A DNA stretch of 64,000 bases from Cristatella mucedo (lineage: Eukaryota > Bryozoa > Phylactolaemata > Cristatellidae): assembly GCA_009760855.2 (NCBI GenBank), contig WPIO01000029.1:3377501-3441500 (forward strand), written 5' to 3'. Below the pieces are notes generated by a model that saw only the letters and a list, made by a program, of their open reading frames with translations, searched no databases and was not told the DNA's origin. Every line of letters starts with the position of its first letter. The stretch's first letter is position 1. The translations under genes were made by a program, and so were the position numbers. Shown here one piece after another: positions 10,541 through 21,974 of this stretch.

Positions 10541-11504
10541 CAGACAGACTGGGAGACCGACAGAGAGTGGAGACAGACAGAGATAGGGCCACACAAAGAG
10601 ACATAGAGAAAGAGACAGACAGATAAAGAGAGACAAAGAGAAAGGGAGACGGAGAGAGAGAGATGGAGAAAAGGAAACAGAGCCACGGGTGGAGGTCATC
10701 AAACTCAAGCTTAAGCTGCAACGATAGGACACTCAGGGTGCAGTGGGACTTGCCATGAAAAGTGAGAGCACCGCAAGCCCTTGTGCCCAGCCACCGAGCC
10801 TAGCCGATTGGAAACATTTCTGGTCAAGTTTAGCTAGTGCCAGACAGAATCTGTAGGAAAAAACCCAATTACCGAGGAAAACCTGTGAGACCAGGGGGGT
10901 GCCATTCCTTGAAAATCTGCCCGACTTTGGGTCTAGTTTTTGGAAGCTTGCTGTCATTTTTTTGACCGACGTGATACGCAATTTCACTCGACAGTATTTC
11001 AAACATTATTGGTTTGCACGTGTGGTGGGAGACATGTACCGGATATTGCTTTTGCTTTTTGAAAGGCCCGGGTCCATTACTGTCTATGCCTGGAACGAGT
11101 GGGATTTCACTACGTGCTGGATTGAAATACCTGCCATGTTAACAGAGATCTCAATCGGGCTTGGTGTGCATGTTCGTAGATACAGTCTTCAAATAGATGT
11201 GCTTCACTAGCTCTGCGCCCACGATTGCCGAGGGGGCTGTCATCAAGGAAACTCAATCGGTGGAAAAGCCCAATTGCGGCATTTGCCCTGCAAATGGCGC
11301 AGCACGAACCATCTGAGAAGAAGCAGTACCATAGTGAAGTACCACAAAGAAAGCACTGACACCCCTAGCCCAATGTAATTATCAGCCGGCCATATCTAAA
11401 CTGGCTAATCTAGATTTTAAATTTTGGCAGCACGCATTTCGCACAAACAAACTCCAGACAAGCAACAGTAAAATGCTCAGCCGCCTGGCACCAAAATCAT
11501 GGTA

Positions 11505-11655
11505 CTATAGATTTTTAAAATGTGGGTTCGTTTGTATAGCACCCAAGTCTAGCTTAATCTTTATCCAGGAGCTTAACATACGCTGCAGGGCTCGAGCCCA
11601 TGACCATAGCCTTTCAAGTAAAGTGTCGACTTTGGGCAGCACTCTTCAACTTTGG
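11505..11655 (-). mobile_element. SINE family 1, diverged copy
   Basis: Read on the minus strand it shows a B box GGTCATGGGCTCGAGCCCTG, then AAGCTCCTGGATAAAGATTA and GGGTGCTATACAAACGAA, the family-1 tail. The head is degraded. Confidence 0.6.
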
Positions 11656-11877
11656 GCAGCACATATGTCATACAAGCAAGCCTTAGGCAAGAAATAGTTT
11701 CACAGCAACCCATCGGTTTTCAATCGCATCTTTTATGCCGATCAGCCATCTATTGCGTCACTCAAGAAATTGATTGCATGTGACAGCTGACACTGAAGGT
11801 GACATGACAGCTGCAGTAGGATTCTTCTCTAAAAACATTGCCAACTCATATAACAAGCTTCGCAAGCGGTCGTAGCC

Positions 11878-12183
11878 GAACTAGACTGTGGAACTCGCTT
11901 CCACAATTCTTGCGCAACGACATCTACTCTCCAACTGCCGACTATGGCACATCTTTTTCAGCGGTCCTGAACTGCTACTTCTATGCTACTCACTACCTCA
12001 ACTGCTCTCCTAACTCTGCTATGCTTCCCACTTTCTCTTTGTTGCGTGAGACGAAGTCTGTTGGCTACCGAATGCGTACCGAAAGCCGCTTAGGCTGTGA
12101 GTGCGCTAAACAAAACTCTCCTGCGTAACACCCACATGGTCTTTATGACTTTGTGGAGTTACTGACGGAGATACATTACATTA
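11878..12183 (+). mobile_element. L2-B, short 5'-truncated copy
   Basis: It encodes the L2-B C-terminus from RLWNSLPQFLRNDIYSP to the stop after NSPA, followed by the family 3' UTR (GGAGTTACTGACGGAGATAC) and an ATTACATTACAT tail. It matches 28,594-28,869 closely, with few changes. I did not find a convincing target-site duplication. Confidence 0.8.
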
Positions 12184-13000
12184 CATAACTGCGTCTGAGC
12201 ATCTCCCACACCTCGGGCGCATTGGTAGCACTCGCAGCACTTGCTGCGAGTGGAGTAGCGAGTCGCCGGAAGTCTCTGGAAGCAAGCATGCAGGCAGACA
12301 GACAGCAAAGGGCTGGCGCTGCCGAGTCGAACTCCCGACACTGTGCGCGCTCTCTCGCAGGGCTCAGAGAGGACGGTGCAGCTGCATCGAGAAGACGCTC
12401 GAGTTGCCAGCACAGAAGCCTAGACCGAGAGAGCTGGACGTGGCTGGCAAGGAACTGGGCCTTGAAGTCAACTAGGAGCCGCGGCAGCGGACGAGCACGG
12501 TAGCACAGTCGGCCGGTCGGCGACCGTATGCTCGACCAACGGTGGCTGCGGATAAAGCTACCCGAAAGACCGGCAAGCAGCGGTGCTGTCAGTGAGGCGA
12601 GCGCTTCTAGCTGCTGCCGCCGCATTTGGGAAGAAGCGCTACTTCTGCGTGATGCAACCACTTGTTTCTTACCGAAGCAAAGCAGCGTGCTAACCTCGGA
12701 GGCTCAAGAAAGGTATGCTGCATGAGAGAACCATGTGCCAGGCGATGAAAACGGTCAACACTATCTGCCCGCCTGCTCCTTAGTGGACTGCACTGCAAAG
12801 CCAGGCAGCTGCGGTTTCGGTCGCATGGATACTCGGCGAGGTGTCGCCTGCATCACGACCGCCCCTCACACGCCCCTTGGGTTTACGCATGCGCGCCCGC
12901 GAAGTCGTCTGCTCGCGCGAGTCTGCTTGCGCTAGCGAACATCGCTGCATGCTTGCATTAACTGTGGCTGCAAGCCAAGGAATGTGTGCAGTTCTGCAAG

Positions 13001-13010
13001 TATATATAAG
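13001..13010 (+). promoter_or_regulatory. Candidate TATA box, plus strand
   Basis: TATATATAAG is followed at 13,125 by a donor-like GTGAGTGTCC, which is also kept in copy 2 (34,520). This could be a core promoter with a short non-coding first exon pointing right. The TATA itself is degraded in copy 2 (34,400). No downstream coding exon was identified. Confidence 0.25.
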
Positions 13011-13194
13011 GGGATGGTCACTATAAGGGGAAGAACACGAAGTAGTCGTACAACTTTTTACCTTAGCAGCATCTCACCCAGCTCGCTGCCCCACGTGTGA
13101 ACGTTTTGCCGGCGTGTTCCTGCGTGAGTGTCCTTTTGTTAGCAGCAACGTGACTCGTCGACTGCTATAGCCACAAAGTGCTTTTCAAGCCCAG

Positions 13195-13395
13195 AATTTG
13201 GGTGTGATTATACGAATAATAATAATAGCACGTTTGCATAGTTCCCTCAGAGAATTGTATCTCTTTGTGGGCACTTTGCATATGCTGTAAAGGAAGCTTC
13301 GCGAATGGTTGGTGGCAACACGCACAATGTCAACAAGCATTACATGGTTAGAGTGACATACACAGTGTCAACCTATAGAAAATGGTTAGTGATAA
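13195..13395 (-). mobile_element. L2-A type 3' end, reversed
   Basis: On the minus strand it reads CAAAGTGCCCACAAAGAGAT, TTCTCTGAGGGAAC, then TATTATTATTATTCG. It is shared with copy 2 at 34,660-34,860, so it was present before the duplication. Confidence 0.65.
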
Positions 13396-13545
13396 AGCTT
13401 CTAGGTAGTGCATTACTCTAACCGTAAGGCATCGATTTCCGAAAAGCAAAGGCAGCAGGTTTGCATTATAGGCAGGATGTGAAAGTATTTTAACACATAG
13501 CTGCATAATACATGGCCGTGCACAAAATTCTACATCAACATATTG

Positions 13546-15170
13546 CAAGTAGCACCCCAGCTCGTGGCTTCTCCTCAGGGGGAGGAGGTTTGATACTACT
13601 TGCACCGGCGACCAAGGACCTGGTACCGGCTACCGTCGCCTCTACTGTAGCCACAGTCATCCCTCACAGTGGATCTCCATTCTCTGACTGCCTCCGCTAT
13701 CACCCAGCTCAAACCAAGAGAAAAGAGGGCATGTCAAGCATCGGCAGGTGCCCCTTCTTGCGACTTGCTGCTCCGGCGCCTGCTTCACTCCCGCCAGCAA
13801 AGGCGGCATTCAGCTGCTGCTCTCGGCGGCGGAAAGGGGAAAGTACATCTTCTCTGCGATACACATCAACTATCGGCCGAATCCGACGAAGGCAGAGCGG
13901 CCAGGTACCGTGTCTGTTCGCTCTCATCCTCCAGCTCCTTCAGAAAGCGGGTCGCATTGCCCTCGACCTGCTTCAGGCCGCTCTCGACCTGCTTCAGGCC
14001 GCCCGAGAAAAAGGAGCCAGCGGTGGGGCGGCATCAAGCAAATGGCCACAGCCTTCCTTACCCACTGCCGGGCTGGGCGGGAAGCGGGTCAATCGGTTAC
14101 ATTTGCGAAGATTCCCAACAACGGCAGCGGCACCGAACTGTTTAAACGAGGCTCAAATCGGAAATACTTACTGTGGAGAAGTCTATGTAGACTTCTAAGA
14201 CTTCGTATCTTCTTCAACTTAGCCGGCGCGAGCCTAGCGATTTCTGAAGCTCGAGCCCTGTTAGACGCTTGATAGACGCTTGTTAGATCGCTTGCCGACA
14301 CTCTAAATTTAAAAGTTTCATCTGTAGCGGCTAACACAACACGGCTGAACACAAAACGGCTTAAAATCGTTCGTAGCAGGCAAACAAACTTTGCAAAGCG
14401 TCGGCGATCGAGTGGCCGATCTCCGCGCGGCCGATCGGCAAACCATGCCGCCGGCCGGTGATCCTGAAAGTCAAGGTTAGACTACTCACCTCTTCACACT
14501 GTCCCCTGCCACGGTGTAGTTCTACTAAAGCGCCAATCTAGTGGACCAGGAATCCTTCAAAAAGGCTATGCGGGTAGCGACTGCTGAGCCACCAAAGTAG
14601 GCAATAAATATGCAGCACACCAATCAACATGGAAGCCGATCAGGCTACTTGGACGGAGGCAGTACTTGCCCGAAGTGATTACATGTATTCCTACGACCCT
14701 GTGTAGAGAAGGTGTGTCCTAGGTTTGCTATTGGCAGTCAAGCATGTTTTATCATTTATTTACACTTAAAAGTTTTCTTAAACTACCGTTTTGTTCGATA
14801 TGGCAGAATGACAAGCATTTATACTATTAGCACACCACTCTAATCTGCGGAGCAGACAGATTCTTATTACTAAGCCGCCTGGCTATGGCGCGGTGACTTA
14901 GATTAGTGACATAGTGCTCGCCCGAGTTCCCTTCAGCACAGTGGGCAATTCTGCGTGGCCGATGCAAATGCCGATGGAGTCTGTAATGCTGCTACAGCTC
15001 TTTTGTTCGTTCTGTGCTTCGATCCACCTTCCTCGTCTAATTTTTCACAGCCAACCGTCTAGATGTCTAGCCGCTACAAATAACAGATTTAGCATTATTG
15101 CAGAAGTAAAGTAAAGGTTGGCTGATTCGACAGCATTCTATTTTAAAGCACTGAAGGGGATCGGCTTCTG
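13546..15170. other. No supported gene; CG-rich part then AT-rich part
   Basis: 13,560-14,470 is CG-rich with several overlapping frames of up to 228 codons in all directions, which suggests composition rather than coding. A 19-bp CTCGACCTGCTTCAGGCCG unit occurs twice near 13,968. From 14,480 I see no feature. Confidence 0.5.
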
Positions 15171-15175
15171 TCGCC

Positions 15176-15260
15176 ACTCTTGGCTTGGCGCCACTCTTGG
15201 CTTGGCGCCACTCTTGGCTTGGCGACACTCTTGGCTTGGCGCCACTCTTGGCTTGGCATT
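15176..15260. repeat. 17-bp minisatellite
   Basis: Five copies of TCTTGGCTTGGCGCCAC with one change (GACAC in copy four). Confidence 0.9.
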
Positions 15261-17240
15261 ACAGGATCACCTAACCCCTCTAACAGGTGCCTGCTAATAG
15301 GCTTTGTTTCTGCGATTGCTTCTGGGTGCACTCAGGAAGTGATCGCACTGTTGAAGGATGCCTTTAACGTCTGGGACTTGACTCTAGCTTATGTTGCCAC
15401 CTGCATCGAGATTCCGTCTCATTCAAAGGCTGCTCACTTTTTCCTGCCTCCAAACTAGTCTTTGTTTATTCTTCTTTTCTTGATTACCTGTGCAATTATT
15501 TGGCGAAAGTTACTAACCAAGTATGGCTCTGAGCACATTGTATTTTAATGCTTGTCTAAGAATGGTACCTCAGTTTTCATTAACCCTTGGTAATCAGTTC
15601 TCATGTACTATATTGCACAGCATCTGGATCGAGATCCGGTTCTCTTAGGGCACCATACAAACGGCTTATTATTATTATCGCTAACCATGGCCAATAGAGC
15701 TGTTTCATTCTCCTAGCAAGTTGGCCGAAATCCAGTTTCGTTGACCGCATCTTTGCCTACACGCTTAATGTAGAGTGCTAGTGTGCATTAGCATGCATTT
15801 TAACTTGTCTTAAAGAATTTTAAATTATTGTGTAGACAATACTATTCTAAGAAATTGAAATAAAAAACTTGAAATTATTCAACTGCCTACCTGTCTTGCT
15901 TTGTGCTGAGTTTAACAGTCCAGGTGGCTTTGCTGACAGAGGCTAGCTGTAGTTCTGGAGAACTACTGCCCGGACCTTGCTGCCACATTTATTAGCCTTG
16001 CCTGATGGAGCTGTGGCTCATCGGAGTGGGAGCCCGATGGGGGGTCTACCACTGCCTACTGCAAGGTACATGCCTTATGCTCCTCATTCGAGTAGCTTTA
16101 AAAGAAAACAGGCTCCGTTTTTCTACACTCATGCAACCAATATAACCAATGTGTGGTTTAAAGACCTCACTAGAGCCCGAATATACAATTACGGAAGTGT
16201 GAAGGACCTGAGCTGTGATCTAAAACCTGGCCGCTCTCTAAAGCTGGCATGATCCAGCTATTTCTTCTTGCAAAGTCATCAGTTTTTTGCTACAAGGTGT
16301 AGTATATGTGTACTCTTGTAGCAATGGTCACCAACGCCTTAACTTGTTCATGACTAGTTGACGGAGTAAAATGCCAACAAAATCTAATGCAGATTGTATA
16401 TCTGATCGGATTTCCACACCATAGTTACGGATCAATATCAAAGAGGCATGATCTGTGTTGCACTGTCACTGGTAGTATATCAAACCGTAATAGATATGCA
16501 ACCAGTTATGAAGGTCATCGCTATGCATGCAAGCTATTGGAAATGACTGGGTGGACCTCATCACGACATGAATAACAAATCTCGTGCACAGCGTTTGCAT
16601 GATTAGCTATTACTAGTGAGTCCAATCGTGCCAAAATCCGGCACTGCTCACGGCGACACTGAGCCACCAACGTGAACATGGCAATGTCCTTGCACGCTCG
16701 TGTGGATATATCTTACCTGCACATCTTGATTCCACCATATAAAATATTCTTTTCAAAAATGGATCGAATCTACTGATTCTGCAGCTTTTTACTGATGTAA
16801 ATGCCTACCGGATCACATCAGTTTTGATTTATCGTGTAAGGTGGTGCGACCAAAACTGCTAAACCGAGCCTCAGCAGTAGGCTTGAGCCATACCTTTGCT
16901 GCTGAAGCATTTAACCACAACAGCACATGCAGTTCAAGAACGATTGTAGGTTTCTATGTCAATAAGTTTCAGATCAGTATCCTGCTTATGCTGCTGCTAC
17001 TACTCGAGTGCCCATGCAAGCATGTGCTAGGCTCATGGCTACCCTAGAAGCATTTGTAATCGCACAGCATTCAGAAGCGGTAGCCTCCTCAAGCAGGAAT
17101 AGCCCTCATACTTCCCCATGTTCTACCTGGTCCAGCAACTCACGGGCAGGAAATTACTTGAATGCAACAATGAAACCAAGACTGGAAGCGATAAGCCAGA
17201 TACAAATGGCAGTTGCAAGTTCTTAACTCAGGTAATTCAG
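15261..17240. other. No supported gene; one SINE/L2 tail
   Basis: Moderately AT-rich. At 15,630-15,690 a TTCTCTTAGGGCACCATAC plus TTATTATTATT tail marks a truncated L2-A or SINE end on the plus strand. Otherwise I see nothing. Confidence 0.5.
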
Positions 17241-18480
17241 AACCTGGGCTACCAGAGAAGTTTAACCTCAATCACAGCAGATCCATTTCGAGCACGGTCG
17301 AATATAAGAAAGTGACACGGCAGCATAGAAAAACGCATGGCGAACACAATTGCTGCACGGCTTCGTTCGACACACGCACTACTCTGGTGCCCAGATCTTG
17401 CCGATGATTGCCGTGCCATTTGACCAAGCATGTGACTCATAGTAGGCATCCGAGTTGGACACGGGAGCCAAGCCGCGGAGAAGCACTCGGCGATTTGGTG
17501 AGGCAGACTTTGGTCGGCTAGCACTTCGGGTGCAGCAGTAGCACAACTTGTACCCAACGAGCAACGAGCTAGAGCCAATGCCTCCTCAACCAGAAGGCGC
17601 TGCCGGTGGTGCAAAACGCACCACCCCTACATCCGGCGTTTTCTTGCACACCCTTTCGTCTGCACTGCCGAATGAGCGTGGCGACTCTGCCACAGCATCC
17701 GGCATCCTAGGCAGAGGCAGGTAGCTTTTGCTGCAATCAAAATTCGAGCACCCCTGACAGCACAGCAGCTGCACCCCAGCGTGGCTTTCTAAGTGGGGTG
17801 GAAGATGCCACGAGCATCTCGGCTGGCAGACGCCACGAGATGCGCCACGCCATCGTCGCCGATTGCCATCACGATAACCGATGGCAAAATGCAAAGAAGG
17901 GGCAGAGCTCTCGGTGCTGACACGTGCTGCCCAGTGGCGCTCTGCCAGCCGATGTCAGCCAGAGATCATAAATAAACACGGAAAGGCAGCCGAAGCTGCG
18001 CTAAGCAAGTGGGATACCAGGCAGGGCTCTCACCGAAGGGCGCAGAAAGAGGGCACTCGATGCATCCGAGACTGGCCGCCCGGTGGGCAGTTGCAAGCTA
18101 GAGGGGGCGCAACAAGGCCGAGGCACCGGGGATGCTGGTGCTGCCAGTGGGCCACAGGCGACAGCGGCAGTGAGTATGGACTATTTGTCAGCTGCAAGCC
18201 GTCGCCCATCCAGCAAAGTGGAGCTTGGCAGCACTGCCACATGCTGGCTCGCACGTTGGCTCGGGCGTTTTTGCTGTGCAATTTCTGTCTCGTCCGTTCC
18301 CGCCAAGCATTTGCACTCGATGCAGCAGCAGGGGTCGCGAAGTGACAGCACGGCAGGCAGTGCAGGTATATCGACGCCATTATCCTCTGCAGGCAGAGGA
18401 TGAGCTACGCCATTGCAGAATGGATGTCGGCAAGCCGATGCCAACGATCCTCTCTCAATGTGCTCGATCGCCCGGTGCTC
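17241..18480. other. CG-rich stretch without a supported gene
   Basis: Frames of 100-155 codons occur on both strands, rich in Ala, Arg, Ser and Cys, without motifs. Nothing links them to a family I know. Confidence 0.4.
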
Positions 18481-18487
18481 TTATAGT

Positions 18488-20120
18488 AGCAATAATAATA
18501 ATAACACACTTGTAAATCCACCCTCAGAGAACTCAATCTCTTTCTAGGCATTTTACATTTGATGCAAAGGAAACACGATCGAATGGTTAGTAAGAGCATG
18601 CTCGATAAAAAAAAAAGAATAACATGGTTAGGGGTGACATGCACAGGGTCAGCATGCAAGTCTAGGGACAACATGCATAGTGTCAGTATGCATAAGCACA
18701 TGAAGGACCATTCACTGGGACCCACTAAACGCTGTGCTAAATAGGTGTTTTTAATTTCTTTTTAAGTATTGTCAAATCAGAAGATGTCGTGATGCAAGTC
18801 GGGAGTGAGTTCCAGGCTTTGAGAACATACGAACTAAATGCACGGTCTCCACAGGATTTGAGGTTTGTATGAGGGATTGGTAAACTGTTGGATTCCAAAA
18901 AGCAGGTGGTGTGATGCCTAGCCTGGTGTGGCAATTGATCTGATAGGTAGACTGGAGCCAAAGTATGGAGGGACATAGAAGTGAGTGACAAAATCTTGAA
19001 GTCGATGCATTGCTTGACTGGAAGCCAGTGCAGGTCGGCGAGAAGTGGTGTGATATGGCAACTGCGATGCTCACGACAGACAAGCCTGGCTGCCGAGTTT
19101 TGCACCAGTTGGAAGCGCCTGATTGCACAGGCCTGCAAGCAGTGAGTCACACAAGTCAAAACGGGATGTCATGAATGCATGGACCAAATTAGATGTGGTA
19201 TCCTTTTCTAAACAAGCCCGAATTTTAGCAATGTTATATAGCTGAAAGTAGGCAGACTTGAATGTGGAGCTCATGTGGCCGTCTAATGAAAGGTCACTTT
19301 GGAACATGAGACCTAGATTTCGTGCAGATTCAACAAGAGATATGCTGGCAGAGCCGATTTTGAACGTTAGCCTTTCCAATTTCTGATTTAAACTTGGTTT
19401 TCTGATTACTAGTAAGTTAACTTTATCACCATTCAATTTAAGAAAATTTGCTGCCATCCATGTATGGATGTCATCAATACATGCAGCAAGGGAGCTGAGA
19501 GAATTGGATGTGCTCGAGGTCTGGGAGGGATCAAAGCAAAGGTACAACTGAGTGTCATCCGCATAGAAGTGAAAGACTCGATTGCGCTTGGCAATCACAT
19601 CAGCAAGAGGGAGAGTATAAACCGTGAAAAAAAACAGGAACAAGCACGGAGCCCTGAGGTACCCCATATATTATAGATTCCTCGGATGATCTTTGTCCAT
19701 TCACCTCAATACTGTGGAGTCTCCCATTGAGATAGGACCTGAACCATTGCAAAGCACCACCAGTAATTCCCAGGCGGATGAGAGGCGCTCAAGAAGGGCT
19801 TGGTGATCGATTATATCAGAAGCTGCCAAAAAATCAAGCAAAACAAGCAGGAATTTTCTACCCATGTCTGCATTCCTAAGTAGGTTGTTGTACATCCGAA
19901 GCAATGCTGACTGTCGAGTGATTAGCTTAAAGCCGGACTGGAACTTACTAGCAAGGTTTGAAGCTTAAATATATGAGTTCAGCTGGTCTGGTACGACTCG
20001 TTCCAGTGTCTTTTATAAGAATGGTAGAGGGGAGATTGGGCGATAGTTGCTCAAGTTCTCTTGGTCTAGTGTTACTGAGAAGTGGCCTGACTACAGCCTT
20101 TTGAGAGGTGCTGAGACATG
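18488..20120 (-). pseudogene. L2-A retrotransposon, broken reverse transcriptase
   Basis: The longest L2-A remnant. Read on the minus strand, the frames give LLVLLDFLAASDIIDHQALL (reverse-transcriptase motif A region), then a GYLRAPCLFLFFFTVYTLPL region, FYADDTQLYL (the catalytic YADD box, near 19,570), SLAACIDDIHTWMAANFLKL (thumb side) and the C-terminal HITPLLADLHWLPVKQCIDF and CGDRAFSSYVLKAWNSLPT. These are hallmarks of the L2/CR1 group. The coding line is broken by frameshifts into at least three frames. The 3' UTR and a TTATTATTATTATTG tail end at about 18,488. The 5' end and endonuclease are missing. Confidence 0.88.
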
Positions 20121-20522
20121 CCTTGAGGCTAACAACATATTAATTATGTTAGCTATGCATGGCAGCAGCAGATCAATGCATCATAGAAGCAGGACAGTGG
20201 GAATAGGATCCAAAGGGCTGGTTGTCTTCGTCTTCTATGGAACATAGGGCCCTTGGCCAGCCGACTAGCAAAACCTGCATCTGAAAAGACGACTGGGCAG
20301 ATGCCATCAGCCTGGGAGCCGTCGAGTCATCATCCATAGCAGCAGTAGCAGCCATCGATACAGCAGAGATGGCAGCAGCAGCCCCAGTAGCAGGATCATG
20401 ACTGGCCATTGGTTGGCTGGAGTGTGCAGTCGTTGTGCGGGATCCTGTGAACAGACGTCAATCCTGCTGCTGCTGCTGCTGTTGGGCAGATGCCGTCAGC
20501 CTGGAAGCTGTAGAGTAACCAA

Positions 20523-20662
20523 GCTGGTTTGGTCCAGTCGTTAAGGTGCTTGCCCCGAACAAATCGTGGCTGAGGTCGTGGGCTCGAGCCCCGAGGCATA
20601 TGTGAAGCGCCTGAATAGAGATTAAGTTCTCGTAAGGCGCTATACAAACGAATTATATTTTC
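20523..20662 (+). mobile_element. SINE family 1
   Basis: Same A box, B box (GGGCTCGAGCCCC) and AAGCGCCTGAATAGAGATTA tail as at 473, but without the poly-C. It abuts an L2-A 3' end. Confidence 0.8.
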
Positions 20663-20664
20663 AA

Positions 20665-20858
20665 ATAACCACACTTGCATGCTGACCCTGTGCATGTCAC
20701 CCCTAACCATGTTATTCGTGTTGTTTATCAAGCATGATATTACTCACCATACAATCGCATTTCCCTTTGCAACAAATGTAAAGCACCTAGAAAGAGATTG
20801 AGTTCTATGAGAGTGCTTTATCAAGTGGATTATTTTTATTATTATTAACCGTCCATAG
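20665..20858 (+). mobile_element. L2-A 3' UTR fragment
   Basis: ACACTTGCATGCTGACCCTG, CCTAACCATGTTATTC and TTTATCAAGCATGATATTA, then the standard AAAGAGATTGAGTTCT tail with ATTATTATT. Nearly the same as 36,185-36,370. Confidence 0.8.
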
Positions 20859-21107
20859 CAGCAGTAGCCATTACATGGTCTGTCTTGCCTGTCCGTCATC
20901 AGTCTTGCTTTAGTCTGAGGTGGATGTGTCACCAACACTATTTTTGAGGCATCCAAGACGGATGGAAGATTGAACAAAGACAGGGAATCTAAGCACGATT
21001 TTACTTCTAGGCCAAGGCAGAGGCAAAGCCACACAAATGACCAATCATGTGCATCCGGCAATAAATAAATGTTAGCCGATGGAACAGCCTCACTTGTATA
21101 GAGGCAC

Positions 21108-21222
21108 ACGAGCCTTAATGGCTATCGCCAGTGCTTGCAGTTGGCAATAAAGGATCGCCAGCTGCAGGATTCGAACCCAATGACCTCGGTCATGTCGAGT
21201 GAGTACCTTACCTTGGGCTATC
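21108..21222 (-). mobile_element. SINE family 2, partial
   Basis: On the minus strand: a B box-like GGTTCGAATCCTGCAGC, then CAAGCACTGGCGATAGCCAT. It shares these with 40,089-40,266. The 5' part is degraded and is followed by a run of nine G. Confidence 0.6.
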
Positions 21223-21974
21223 TGGGGGGGGGGGCTATCACGGCCCTTAGAGCACACCTACCTCACTGCTTTAAAAGGGATGGCTGACGCCACGACGGGC
21301 GAAATCATAAATGCATGTCACGAGAGTTGGACTCCCTGTTTTTCGTTTGCTTTTAGCTCTTCATTTAGGAATCAGATCATGGGGCAGGGTAGATAAAGGC
21401 GGCTATCACTGATCGGTTTAAATTTATCTGGAGATGCATCACATAGGGTCATTTCCTACCTCCCTAACACTAAACCCCTGATTACTCATAGCATTGAGTT
21501 AGGTTGGTAGCTAGAAGGAAGCAAGACCGAAGGCAAATCGACTGTGTAAACTCCCTTCAAGAAGGAAGATCGAAGCAAGACAGAAGCAGAACAGAAGCAA
21601 GGCAGTCTGTCTAAACACGGCTTAAAAACCTTGACACAGACTATGCCTGCAAAAATTCTTGTCCTTGCCCCTCATCCATCCGACCAGCCTTCACTGAGGA
21701 AATGTGTAACAGCACGACACTGGCCGATGTTCAGGATGAGATTGCTACTCTGACTACGTAAGTATATTACATGCTCCTGCTCAGATGATCTGTGATTTAC
21801 TGAAGACATTGAACTAGGTAGGGCGCACTAGGTCAAGCTTAAAAAAGGATGCAAAAGTTCAGGAATAATTGCTCACCAACCGGTATACTAGGACTATTGC
21901 AAGTCATAGCAATCCATGCTAACTAAGGCAGTGTGTATCTTCAATAAGAATATAGTGGAATCACGGCTGTATTC

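Larger units (their letters stand above)
5965..10690. repeat. Giant polypurine (GA-rich) tract, copy 1
   Basis: The plus strand is almost only A and G with scattered C and very few T. It is built from GAGA, GACAGA and GACAGCGACAGAGGGA words. A CA run (5,968-6,001) and pure GA runs (6,012-6,047, 8,650-8,773, 9,897-9,990) are embedded. Because T is rare on plus and A rare on minus, stop codons are scarce, so frames of up to about 1,000 codons (Ser/Leu/Cys-rich) are open without being genes. Both ends match the ends of the short tract in copy 2, so the tract predates the duplication. Confidence 0.95.
10700..12900. other. Copy-1-specific segment with no supported gene
   Basis: This 2.2 kb lies between the GA tract and the shared right flank and is missing from copy 2. 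It holds a reversed SINE (11,505-11,655), an L2-B end (11,878-12,183) and a CG-rich part (12,200-12,720). Open frames of up to about 160 codons lack ATG starts or recognisable motifs. Confidence 0.6.
63..13545. repeat. Segmental duplication, copy 1
   Basis: This block recurs in the same order and orientation at 28,074-35,012. Shared landmarks in order are: the left edge beginning TTGCCTAGACGTCAGGCAG, a SINE at 473, the last exon and minisatellite of the zinc-finger gene, its first exon, both ends of a GA-rich tract, and a right flank (about 12,990-13,545 versus 34,390-35,012) that ends in ACAAAATTCTAC. Copy 1 is longer because of a larger GA tract, about 1.45 kb more intron, 570 bp more of exon 1, the promoter segment at 5,523-5,960, and 2.2 kb at 10,700-12,900 that is absent from copy 2. 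Confidence 0.93.

Noticed and set aside
12176-12661. A 161-codon Arg/Ser-rich minus frame
   Set aside because: It starts with GTG, runs into an L2-B tail and has no motif.
13512-14198. A 228-codon plus-strand frame with ATG
   Set aside because: It overlaps equally long frames in other registers and the edge of the duplicated segment. It is CG-rich and no motif was seen.
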